In this document: in pieces, positions 1 to 10,560 of the stretch
Numbering within the stretch: position 1 is the stretch's first letter
Layout of the letters: each line of letters opens with the position of its first letter
Source of the DNA: Ichthyophthirius multifiliis
Taxonomy: Eukaryota; Ciliophora; Oligohymenophorea; Hymenostomatida
NCBI RefSeq assembly: GCF_000220395.1
Contig: NW_004087559.1
Location: 1 to 23,605 of the forward strand
Direction of reading: 5' to 3'
Length of the DNA stretch: 23,605 nt
The notes under the pieces: model-generated
What the model saw: the letters and a program-made list of their open reading frames with translations, nothing else
Databases searched by the model: none
What the model was told of the DNA's origin: nothing
Program-made: the position numbers and the translations under genes

Positions 1-3
1 AGT

Positions 4-26
4 AAAAAAAAAAAAAAAAAAAAAAA
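4..26. repeat. poly(A) tract
   Basis: A run of 23 A residues lies at the window start, just beyond the 3' end of the minus-strand gene. It is a simple homopolymer and not a telomere repeat. Confidence 0.9.
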
Positions 27-39
27 GAAATTATTATTT

Positions 40-1006
40 TCAAAATGATATAGTTTTAATATATTATGAATGTAATTATTTAGCTTTTATTTATAAAAAA
101 TCATAATAATTAAGTAATTCATAACTACTTAATAAATAAAAGTTATCTGAAATATTTTTTACTTGCTCTTTTATTTATTTATTAAATATTTATTTTAATA
201 TTTCTTATTTTTTTTAAGGAGTTTTAATTTCTTTTATTTTAATATTTTCTTAACTATTCTATTTTTTTTTGGAGTTAATGATTTAGAATTTTTTCTTTAA
301 AAAAGTAATTTCTTTTTTTTGGCTTAGTTTTTTTTGTGATAGACTTTTAAAAGTAGATTTTGATATTTATTCGAATTTTGTTTTTTTTAATCTATTTTTT
401 TTAAGTTTATCTTTATCTTGTTTTTTTAAATAATCTTAGTATTTTTAATTTACTTGTTTTTCTTATATATAAAAATTTTCTATTTTTTATTAAACATTTT
501 AAATTTATTTACTATTTTAGATTTTTGGACTATTATTTATTATATTAATTTCTTTTGTATTTTGTTTTTTGTTAGTTATTATTGTTTATTTATTTTATTA
601 TATTTTTTATGGTTTCGGACTTATGTATTATTTTTTATTATATTCATTACTATTTATTTACTTTTTTTATTCTATGCTTTGTTTTTTAGGACTAATTGCT
701 AATTTATTTTTTTCTTAAGATCTTTCATTTTAATATTCTAATATTTTCTCTACTGTTGTGATATTAAGTTATTTATTAGTTGATTATCTATTAGTATTTA
801 ATATTATTTAGATATTTGGTAATATTTACTATATTACATTTTATTTATCAGGTGTAATTATATTTTAAGTTTTTTAAATATTTTATTTGTTTATCACTTA
901 TTATTTGATTTCTTAATTGTTTTATAGGATTTAATTTATTTTTTATTTATTAATTTATTTTTTATGTTTTATATATTAGAAACATTAGTTTCTTATTCTG
1001 TTTCAT
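40..1006 (-). CDS. Lys/Gln/Asn-rich hypothetical protein, 5' end unresolved
   Basis: On the minus strand, with TAA/TAG as Gln, one frame stays open from a TGA at 1003-1005 down to a TGA at 40-42, over 300 codons. The protein is basic and hydrophilic (Lys, Gln, Asn, Ser, Ile) and has no membrane segment. The C-terminal part is the most protein-like, with stretches such as QDYLKKQDKDKLKK and, near the end, NFYLLSSYELLNYYDF. I recognise no domain. The start is unclear: ATGs at 1004-1006 and 1045-1047 are in another frame or separated from the body by the upstream TGA, so a short 5' exon joined by an intron is likely. The end at 1006 is therefore nominal. It is divergent from the coiled-coil gene starting at 1711. 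Confidence 0.6.
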
Positions 1007-1170
1007 TTGTTAAGTTTTTAATTTTATCTTTGCACTATATTAATCATTTTGAATTTTTGTAACGCTTATATTATTTTCAATAAGAAAAGAATAAACTTTT
1101 TTTTTTAAATTAGAATTTGTTTAGGTTAAGTCTAATAAGTATTCTCTTAACATAATATTATTTTTATTAG

Positions 1171-1211
<41 letters not shown>

Positions 1212-1710
1212 ATTAATATAATATATTATTATAATATAATATATTAATATTTTACCTATTTACAAAATCAATATGTATATATTTTTTAATTTAAAATAGA
1301 ATTTTTTTTATTAAAAATTATTGAAATCTTGGTTATATGTTATATTATTAAAAATTAATTGTTTATATATAAATTTTTATAAGTAAAAATAATTTTATAT
1401 ATATATATTTATTTTTTAATTTTTTTTCCACTAAAAAAATATAATTTAAATAAAAATGGAAAAAAAAACAAAAAAAATCTTTTTTTTTTAATTCATTTAT
1501 TTAAAGAAAATAATAAATAATAATAAATTTATACACATGTAATAATAATTTTTTAAAAAACCGCCAAAAAATAATGACCTCATAAAGGAACAAACTGTAG
1601 ATTATCTATTATACAATTTAAAATTTTTAAATTATTTATATTTTTATAATATATATATATATATAATAGATAATAATATATAAAAACTAAAAATACACAA
1701 AATAGTGAAT
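1007..1710. other. divergent intergenic region
   Basis: This is the spacer between a minus-strand and a plus-strand gene, very AT-rich with a TA microsatellite inside. It probably holds promoters for both genes, but no motif can be singled out. The stretch at 1561-1610 (CCGCC, then GACCTCATAAAGG) is richer in G and C than its surroundings and is the only compositional landmark. Confidence 0.5.
1173..1208. repeat. (TA)n microsatellite
   Basis: About 18 uninterrupted AT dinucleotides lie in the divergent spacer between the first two genes. Confidence 0.95.
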
Positions 1711-3114
1711 ATGGATATTTTAAAATTAAACATAAATTAAGATGATATTCTCGAAATAAAATTATTTTTAAATGAAAAAAAATTATAGTTAAATACCTAA
1801 TATGCTTAGAAAAGAATAATTTAAGGTGTTGAAGAAGATACAGAAAGTAAATTAAATATTATTATTAATACTAAATAAAACTAAACCAATTTTTTTTATA
1901 TAAAATTTTATATAAATATATTTAAAAAGTTGAACTTAAATATGCAATATTAGAAATTATCAAAAAAGAAGAAGAAAGTTTAAATTTATTAGAAATAAGT
2001 GATTTTCTCATATAAAAAATTGAAGATTTACAATAAAAAATAGAACTTTAAAATTAATAGTATTAAAATTTATATTAAATATATAACTAATAAGATGAAT
2101 TTAATAAAGAATTAAACCGAAGAATAATTGAATAAAAAAATTTATATAACTAATTAGATAAATAATATAATCAAGTAGAATAGAAATTGATTTAAAATAT
2201 AAATGAATTAACAAATTAAAACTAATATTTATAGAAATTAAATATAAATTAATAATAAAATAATTTAAAGTGTAAAAACATATATAAATTTTATAAAAAT
2301 ATTTAGGAAATTATTGTTAAAAAGTAAAATATGATAATGAAATAATTAAGAGCTAAATAATATAAATTGAATAATTAGAAAATGAAAATATTGAATTATA
2401 AAAAGAAATTATTTATATTTAAAACTAATCAATTATTTAAGAAAATAAAATGAATATAAGAAGTCTTGATACATTAAACTAAGAAACTTAAATTAAATGT
2501 TATAAATATATAAAAAATAATAAAAAATTATTATTATTATTTTGTTATAAAAAATAAATAAAATAGAACTTTAGGAATAATTACTTAGTTATTAAAATAA
2601 AGAAATTTAAAATGATGATAGTCAAGAAGGTAAATAAAAAAATTCTTTATAATCTTCTTCTTAATTAATTGGCAATTTCTTAAATGAAAATATTTTAGAA
2701 AATAAAATTAAATATAATATATAGTGTTAAAACTGTTAAAGTCAAATAAATATGTTAAAAAATGAAAAGAAATAAATAAAACAATTACTTCTAAATTCAT
2801 AAAATCTAATTAAGCATTCTTAAAGTTAATAATATATTGGAAGTCATTATTTTGATAATAATAGCTAAAAAATCAACAAATAATAAATTAAATAATATAT
2901 ACCTTTATTTAATGAGAATAATAATATTAATAAAATTTAATTAATTTAAACTATTTTTTATTTGAGTTTTCAATGTAATTCTAAGTTTTAATTTATTATT
3001 AAAGTCATCAAAATATATATGTAAAATTCTATTTTTAGAATATTAATTAATAAATTAAAATACTCGAAATTTTTGATTCTTTCGGTTTATTTTTTCTTAT
3101 TAAAATAACTTTGA
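1711..3114 (+). CDS. coiled-coil protein, several exons
   Basis: The start is the ATG at 1711 (MDILKLNINQDDILEI). An 83-nt GT-AG intron at 1847-1929 joins in phase to a long Gln/Glu/Lys/Leu-rich heptad-like stretch (for example IEDLQQKIELQNQQYQNLYQ). A further GT-AG intron fits at 2499-2566, after which the frame reads QLQEQLLSYQNK and continues through a CQNC pair near 2728-2745. Between about 2230 and 2380 the best frame changes without a clean splice pair, so this middle join is unresolved. The last 40 or so codons before the TGA at 3112-3114 are AT-rich and less convincing, and the true stop may be earlier. The protein is probably a long coiled coil, perhaps a cytoskeletal or scaffold component. 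No family can be named, and no motor, kinase or membrane segment is seen. Confidence 0.6.
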
Positions 3115-3347
3115 ATTTTTTTTTTTTACTTTTTTTTTTAAAAATGTGCTAATTAATTATATATATGTTTAATTAAAATATTTTTTAAATTGAATATTTA
3201 TTTACTTTTTAAAAAAAAAGGTTTTTTTTTTTATTAATAATATTAATTTTTATTTTATTTAATATATATTATAATATTTATATATATTATAAAAATCACA
3301 TTAAAGTCTTATATTATATATTAAAAAAAAAATCAAATATATTAAAA

Positions 3348-4246
3348 ATGTCGATTACATTAGATGATATATTTTATTAATGTATTTAATCTAAATAAAA
3401 TTTTTAAGAAAACATATATATATTCATTGAAAATACATAAGATATGTAAAAAAATAAAATAAATAGAATTAAAAATATAAATAAATAAATAGAAATTATA
3501 ATAAATGTATAATAAAGAATGTCAAATCAACTCTATAAAATAAATAATAAAAAGCATAAAATAAGCATTTAGCCCTTTAAGTTTTTTTATTTATTTTATC
3601 AAAAAACTAATATAATTAAAAATAAAGATTTTGAAAGTTTCAATGTCCACAAAATCTTAATAATTAGCATAATTAGTATCAGAAGATTTATTAGATTTAC
3701 TTGGAAAGTTTTCAATTCATAATATAGGATCAAGTGATTAAAATAGGGGTGAAAATATATTTGGAAAAGATTAAGGTTTTTATTTTTTATATAACATACA
3801 TGACTAAAAATATAACTAACAAAAAAATTAATAATAAAGATAAGAAAAGTTCGAATAGTTTTATTTTTTATTACTTGAATGTATAAAAGTATGGCCTTTG
3901 ATGTATCCTAATATAAATGCTTTTAATGAATTATATTTAGATTTATAAAAAGAAGGCATTGTTTTTCCATAAGAGTTAATAAGCTTTTAAGAAGAAATAA
4001 AAAATTTAAAAAATGAATATGAAATTGAAAACAGTAGGGAAAAATAAAATAGTAGGGAAATTAAAAATAGTAGGGAAATGAGAAGTAGCAGATAAAGTTC
4101 AAATTAATATAATAGTATATTAAATAATAGTAATAATAATAATGAATTAGATATCGCTTAATAATAATTGAATAAATTTTTAAAAAAGATAGATGAGAGT
4201 TTAATGAACGTTTATTAACAGGAAATACTAACTAAAGATAGTATTA

Positions 4247-4297
<51 letters not shown>

Positions 4298-4562
4298 AAT
4301 TAATATTTACATCAAAAAATAGCTTTATATTAATTTTTATAGCCTTTAGTTAAATTGAACTCTAAAATTACTAAAGATTTGATCAACTCGGTTACATTAC
4401 TTCCTTAGGATAATAATACTTTGTTTTTATCAAATAAACTTTTTTAAGTTAAATAATTATTAGATTTTATTATCATTGGCTATAATAATACATATAAATA
4501 AGATTTTGAATTCGAAGATTATAAAATTGAAATTAAAAACCGTATTTCAGCATTTTTTAAGT

Positions 4563-4633
<71 letters not shown>

Positions 4634-7184
4634 GTATATATATTTCTAAAATATTTATATTTTTATATTATTTAAACAGTCATTATTTATAAAATTCAAA
4701 TAATCAATAATAAACGCCAAAAAGAGTTTCTTTATAAAGTTAAATTTCATAAAAAAGTAAAAATTCTGATAGAAATCCTTCTTTTTTTTCTTAAAATTAA
4801 TAAAATTATTAAACGAATTAAACTGAATAAAATAACTTTTGGGATAATAATTAACAAAACGAGAATTAATTAGAAAATAAAGAATATTCTAATAGTTAAA
4901 TATAAAAAGAAGAATATAATAATCAATAATAGAATTTGCATTACAATGATAATAATAAATCATATTATGATTAAAATTATGACTAAAATCATAATTTCGA
5001 AAATTAATAATATGATATTGGTTAAGATTAGAATTTCTTTGATTAAGATAGTTAAATTAATGAATAATAATAGAAGAAGAAAATTAATTAAGATTAATAA
5101 AGTGAGTATACAAATGATCAAAAAAATTAATAAAATGAAGATGTCGAAAAAAATTATGTAACTTAATTCCCTACTGATGATTATTTTTGGGACTAATAAA
5201 ATTTTTAAGAGGATAATAACTAATAAAATGAGTAAAATATTAATGATGATTAATTTTGGAATCCATAATAAGAAGAAAATAAATAATAATATGATGAATA
5301 AAGTATTAATGATAATTAATTTTGGAATAGTGCAAAATAAGAAGAAAATAATTAAGAATATAAATAAAAAGAATAAGATTAAGATTAAAATAAATATACT
5401 ATAAATAAATATGAAAAAAAAATTGAGTAAAGATTTGATAATAATGAATAATAATTTGATTAAAAAATTGATAATAATTAAAACTTTTTGGAAGATAATT
5501 AATAAAATTTTGAATAAAGTTAATAAAATGAAGATAGTTAGTATAAATAAGATAAGAACGAAAATGGATTTTGGAATGGCTTTAATAAAAATGAGAATTA
5601 ATAAGATTTTTATGATTAATAAAACAATTATAACTTTTTTAATAATTAATAATAATAATAGAATGAATAATAATAAGAATAATATAATAATATAGAAACA
5701 ATGAAATTCGAAAAAGAGAATTAGTTTTCAAGGTAAAGCTCTATTAATAATAATAAATCTTAAAAACTATACCAAGAAAAAAACTTCTATATAAAATATA
5801 AATATAAGTAATAATAATGATTATTAGTAAGAATTAGATGTAAATATAAAATATAATAATAATTAATAATAATAATAATAATAAAATGAAGAATAAAAGA
5901 ATAATAATTCTTAGTTATATAATGATAATTTTTTCGATTAATTCGAAAATTATTAAATGAGAAAAAAATAAAGTTCTTTAAGTAGAAAAAGTGAAAGCAT
6001 GTAAAAAAGCGAAAAAAATAAAGAAATTAAATAGAAAAGTTAAGACATTTATAAAAGTTCATAAATTCAAAATAGTTAAGAAACTCCAATAAATGCAAAT
6101 GTTAAAGTTTATACAAATGATGAAAGTTATAGAATTAAATAAATATAAAATGATTATTATGATAATAATAATGCAATTTAAAATAATGATTTTATTGAAA
6201 ATGATAATAATATTTTTAAAAATAATTAATATGAGAATAATCCTTTTGAAAATAATAATAGTAATAATGATTAATAATATGTTTTTGAAAATTAAGAAGA
6301 TTTTTTTTAAAATAATAGTAAAATAATAAAAAATGAATATCAAAACAATAATCCATTTTAAGATAAAAATAGCATTTAAAGCTCAAATAAATATTAAAAA
6401 GATGATAATATAGATTCTTTTTGGTAAGTATAATCAAAATAAGAATAATTAAATTTTAATAAATTCCAAAATAATTAATAAGTGATATTTTCTGATATAA
6501 AAAATGAAAAATAAAATAAAAGTTTGATGGAAACTTAATAAAAAACTCCTCAAAATTTAAATGGAAATAATATCTTTTTTGAAGACTTTGATTTTTTTAA
6601 TATGAGTAATTAAATAGATTAATTTCCAAGTAGAAAACTTTCTCAAAAAAGTAATAAAAATTAAGAAAATATATAAAAAAGGGATACTAATAAAAAAGAT
6701 GAAAATATTAATTGGTTTGAAGATATTCCTTAACCAATATAAAGTGAATTGTTTTTCAATTAAAAATAATAAATTGATGCTAATTAAACTTAAAATGATA
6801 ATAATAGTTTATAAGATACTAAAAAGTAATAATATAATAAATCTCAAATTTTAAATACAGAAAATTCATTTGGGAATAATAATAATTCGAAAAAAAAATA
6901 GAATTAGAAGGAATAAGAAAGTTTTTATTAAAAATTAGATAAAGAAGAAGTTATAAGAGAATTTATAGAAAATAAAGGAAAAGAACTTATTAAAGAAAAA
7001 GCATAATGTGGAGAATTTGATTAGATAAAATAAATTAATAAAAAACTTGATATTTTGAACTAATTCTATTTGTGTGTTATTTAAAATTAAAATTTAAATC
7101 AATAGTCTTTTTATAATTCACCTTAAAAAAGTAATAAAGGAAAATCTAAGTTTATTTAAATAATATAAAATTCGATTAATATTG

Positions 7185-7241
<57 letters not shown>

Positions 7242-8685
7242 AGTAAGAAAATGAACAACATAAAGAATAAATTTCAAAATTAGTTAATTAAATAAAAACT
7301 TTAGAATAAGTATTTTTTTTATTTTTTATCATAAAAAGAAAATAGGAATATTTTAATATAGGATATTAATGAAAAAAATAAAAATGAAAATTTATATAAA
7401 AAATAAATTTCTGAATTATAAAAAGAACTAGCAAATTCAATTAAAACATAAGAAAAATTAATAGACGAAATGAATGAAATTTTACTAGAAAACAAAAATC
7501 TTTAAATGAGTCAAGAACAGATTAAAGAAGAAATATAATAAATATAAGAAGATAAGGAAAAATGTTAATAAGAACTTTAATATTTAAGAGAAATATTAAA
7601 TGAAAATTAAATATAAAAAGATCTCCATACAAAAGAATTAATTTAAGAATATAACAGTATTTAAATAGATAGAAGTATTAAAGAAAATTGGAAATAAATC
7701 GAAAATAATTTATACACTTAAAGTAGTGTTTTTAGTCCTGATGTAAATGAAAATCTCAAAAAACTTATTTAATTTAATATTAGTTAATCTCCTTTTAAAG
7801 GAGATTCAATTGTTTAAATGATAGGACAAAAAAAAAGAAAAGATCAGGAAAAAATAATGAATAAAATATTTTATAATATAAATATATTTTCGAATATTTT
7901 ACAGGATTCAACATACTGTCAAAGTAGGGAGAATTTAGATAATTTTAAGTATTCGTGTATTATGAATAAAGCAATTTTATTCGAAAACAATTTTATTTAA
8001 ATTGGTATCTCTTTTTAATAAATAGAGGAAGAAGAAATTATATTGAAAATTGAATTGCATTTTTTTAATAAAAATAAAGAAAATTTATAAATTTAGTTCG
8101 AAAATGTTAATTGGTTCTTTGATTAATTTACTGGCTGTATAGATATTATAGGAAGAACTGTGGTTATTAAAAAATTAGAAATTAAAGATATTAATATTTA
8201 GAAAAATTTTCCTTTAATAAAATTATAGATAATGTTAATTAATATATATTTTATTATATGTATTTATAATTTATTTGTTTTTAATTATTAAAAAAAATAG
8301 TTATAATTAAGAAGATATATCTTTTTAAATTGGAATACCTATATCAATAAATAAATTTATAAAATATGAGTTTTTCAGTAAATAGAAATTTATAAATATG
8401 TGGAAATAAATGAAAAATAAATATGTATATAATGAACCTAGAAAAATGAATTAAAAATTTGGTAAATAAATCTCAGATTTAAAAAAATATATTTAGGAAT
8501 TAATAGAAATAAATAGTTAGAAATAAAACTATGGAGTTGTTTTTAATTTATATGAAAAAAACTTTTTTATGATGAAAATAAAACAAAACTAAAATAAATA
8601 GATATATTTTAAAATATTATATTAAGATAATAAATAAATGGCTGAATATTTATGCAATTTATTTTGTTTTTTGTTTACCTTATGA
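3348..8685 (+). CDS. VHS / GAT-like / AP-2 alpha-appendage adaptor protein, about 1598 aa
   Basis: Eight exons fit in phase: 3348-3381, 3467-4240, 4323-4560, 4680-5732, 5809-7183, 7244-7309, 7362-8233 and 8301-8685, totalling 1599 codons with TGA only at the end. Residues 1-180 look like a VHS domain (LLLECIKVWPLMYPNINAF, then LYLDLQKEGIVFP, the family's last helices), with an insert of about 45 residues. Residues 235-348 are a helical region in the place of a GAT domain. About 800 Asn/Gln-rich residues follow with six FW motifs and two NPF motifs, then a coiled coil (about 1150-1320). Residues 1384-1598 match the AP-2 alpha appendage: ILFENNFIQIG opens the sandwich subdomain, and IPISINKF, MWKQM and YLCNLF mark the platform and its C-terminus. 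The likely role is a clathrin/endosomal cargo adaptor on membranes. The VHS and ear assignments are strong, GAT is moderate, and the exon 1 join is inferred. Confidence 0.82.
4029..4110 (+). repeat. short coding repeat, NSRE units
   Basis: The sequence AGTAGGGAAA recurs three times with a degenerate fourth copy inside the VHS-protein gene. It encodes NSRE-K, NSRE-I, NSRE-M and then RSSR, between the VHS domain and the GAT-like helices. It is probably a flexible charged linker grown by slippage. Confidence 0.8.
4241..4322 (+). other. intron with TA microsatellite
   Basis: An 82-nt GT-AG intron (GTATTA...AAATAG) joins KD(T) to LYQFLQPLV in phase. About 22 AT dinucleotides (4251-4294) fill much of it. 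Confidence 0.75.
4561..4679 (+). other. intron with TA microsatellite
   Basis: A 119-nt GT-AG intron (GTAACA...AAACAG) separates the GAT-like region from the disordered hinge. Some 27 AT dinucleotides (4568-4621) explain its length. Confidence 0.85.
4837..6424 (+). other. FW/NPF motif-rich hinge
   Basis: Inside the Asn/Gln/Asp-rich hinge of the VHS protein, codons TTT TGG recur at 4837, 5185, 5254, 5320, 5569 and 6419, in contexts NNFWDN, DYFWDQ, DDQFWNP, DNQFWNS, NGFWNG and DSFWQ. NPF tripeptides lie at 6239-6247 (NNPFEN) and 6350-6358 (NNPFQD). By family knowledge, NPF binds EH domains, and acidic aromatic motifs of the DPF/W type bind alpha-appendages. A TGA-avoiding GT-AG intron at 5733-5808 lies within this region. 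Confidence 0.75.
7184..7243 (+). other. intron with TA microsatellite
   Basis: A 60-nt GT-AG intron in phase 0 (GTAAATATA...ATATAG) consists almost only of AT dinucleotides (7188-7242). It separates the hinge from the start of the coiled coil. Confidence 0.85.
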
Positions 8686-9186
8686 ATTATTTTTTGTATG
8701 TATTTATAATATGATAAATTAAAAAATAGAAATAGAAATATATACATTTACTTTAAATAATAAATATAAAGATTTTTTTATTAATATATATTATTTTTTA
8801 TTAATTTATATATTAATTCATTTTTTATATTTGAAATATATTTATATAATATAATATATATAATAAATAATTTTTTCTTAATTTCTATTTAATATAAAAT
8901 TAAAAATAAATAAATATAATATTTAAATTTATTTTTATCAAAAATATTTTTTCCTTATTTTTTTTTTAAAAAAATATATAAATAATAATATTTATTATTT
9001 AAATAGAAAACAATTTAATAAAAATTTATATATATATATATTTTTTTTTTAAATAAAAAAAAGAAAATATAACTAAACTATTTTAGTAAAATTAAGTAAA
9101 TAAAATAAAAATTTAAATATCAATAATAATCTCTTTTAAACTAATATTAGTATTTTTTAATTAAATATAACAAAAAAAAAGTTAAA
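8686..9186. other. convergent intergenic region
   Basis: This spacer lies between two convergent genes and is very AT-rich with frequent A and T runs. No gene is seen. It must contain both 3' ends, but no specific polyadenylation signal can be distinguished in DNA of this composition. Confidence 0.6.
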
Positions 9187-10560
9187 TCAAAATTTAATTA
9201 TAAATTCTCCTTATTAAAGCCTAATAATTCCCTAAAAAACCTTATTTAAATAATCGATTTTTAATTTAATTTCGGTATTTTTAGCTTCTTCAAACTATAA
9301 TAAACTACCCAATTCATTTTCAATTTATTATTTAAGAAAAATTAACAAATTAATTACAATATTACTGAAAATTCGTTTTAGGATATTTAAACTTATTATT
9401 TAGAAATCACACGAAATATCATCAACTTAGAAAACTTATTTATGCATATCAGAGAGAGAATGTAGCTTTTTAATTTGTTATATATTATTTTAATCTACGA
9501 GCAAAAAAAGGCAAATATAATGGTTATGATTATAATAATTATTTAACTTATGTGTATATTAAACACCTGTATTTTTAATTCTTTATATTATTTTTTACAT
9601 CAAATTTATTTGTTCATAAGGGACATTTAGGTCTTCTAAATGGTCAGTTGTCAATAATTCTAGTATAAATTACATAAAATATTTACTTTTATTATGTAGA
9701 AATTTGTCTTTGCTTTCTTTTGGACAAGGCTTTATATTTTATTCATTTTATTCATTTTCTTAGTTTTTTAGTTTTATAAAATTTAGACTATTTTTTTATT
9801 AGTTTTGGATATTTTATTATTAACTGTTTAGAATTTCAAGAAGAGATGAGTATTTTATATATTTCTGTTGGGCGAATTCCGAATTACTATGAAATTTTAA
9901 AAAGTAATTTTTTAATAATTTGTAGTCATTTGTGCAAAATAAATAAAATTTATTTAATATTTTCCTTTTTAAATTATCGGAAAGTTTTTATTTAGTATAT
10001 TATTCAAATTAATTGTAAGATATTTTTTGACATTCGAAATGATTTTGCTTAACTATTAATTTACTAACTTAATACAAATTTATATAGTTAATATTTGCAT
10101 ATTAATCATTATCTTATTTAATTTAGTAATTATTTGATGACAGAAATTCTTTTATTTCAGAAAAATTTGAATTGTTTAGATTAATTGTTCTTATCTTAGT
10201 CTTTTTTTAATTACTTTGGATTTTATTTTTATTTACTAGTTTATAAAAATTAGTTAGAAAATGAAAGTAATTATTTTAATTATGCTACATTTTTATTAAT
10301 ATATTTCTATATTTAGCAATTCTAATAATATTACTATTACTTATATTATTATTAGATTATTATAGTTAATCTTCTTATTCTTACTAATATGTACATCTTA
10401 TATTATCTATTTTTATTATATATATAACTTTATTTTTTTATTTTATTTATTGATATACATACCATTATTATATTATAAATGAAACATAATTTTTTTCTTT
10501 TATTAAAACAAAAAATAATATATATTACATATTTTTAAGAATAATTAATTAAAATATCAT
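9187..10560 (-). CDS. hypothetical protein, 457 aa, single exon
   Basis: The frame runs from an ATG at 10558-10560 to a TGA at 9187-9189 with no internal TGA, 458 codons including the stop. By chance this length would be unlikely even in such AT-rich DNA. The N-terminus (MIFQLIILKNMQYILFFVLI) is hydrophobic and could be a signal peptide or anchor. The rest is Asn/Gln/Lys-rich with better-structured blocks: FYLFCTNDYKLLKNYF, LTTDHLEDLNVPYEQINL, IKKLHSLSDMHKQVF and the C-terminal FEEAKNTEIKLKIDYLNK. I recognise no family. The frame stays open upstream to beyond 10680 in low-complexity sequence, so the true start may differ, and an unseen intron near the 5' end is possible. It is convergent with the VHS gene. 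Confidence 0.6.

Noticed and set aside
454-702. Plus-strand hydrophobic reading frame of 82 codons
   Set aside because: It is the complement of the Lys/Gln-rich minus-strand gene; the Phe/Tyr/Leu-rich product mirrors Lys/Asn/Gln codons.
4946-5695. Three plus-strand Ile/Lys/Asn-rich frames ended by TAA in the standard code
   Set aside because: They are out-of-frame readings of the Asn/Gln-rich hinge of the adaptor gene, whose true frame uses TAA/TAG as Gln.
5777-5783. Frameshift at an A7 run in the adaptor gene
   Set aside because: A 76-nt GT-AG intron at 5733-5808 restores the frame exactly and makes the total coding length divisible by three.
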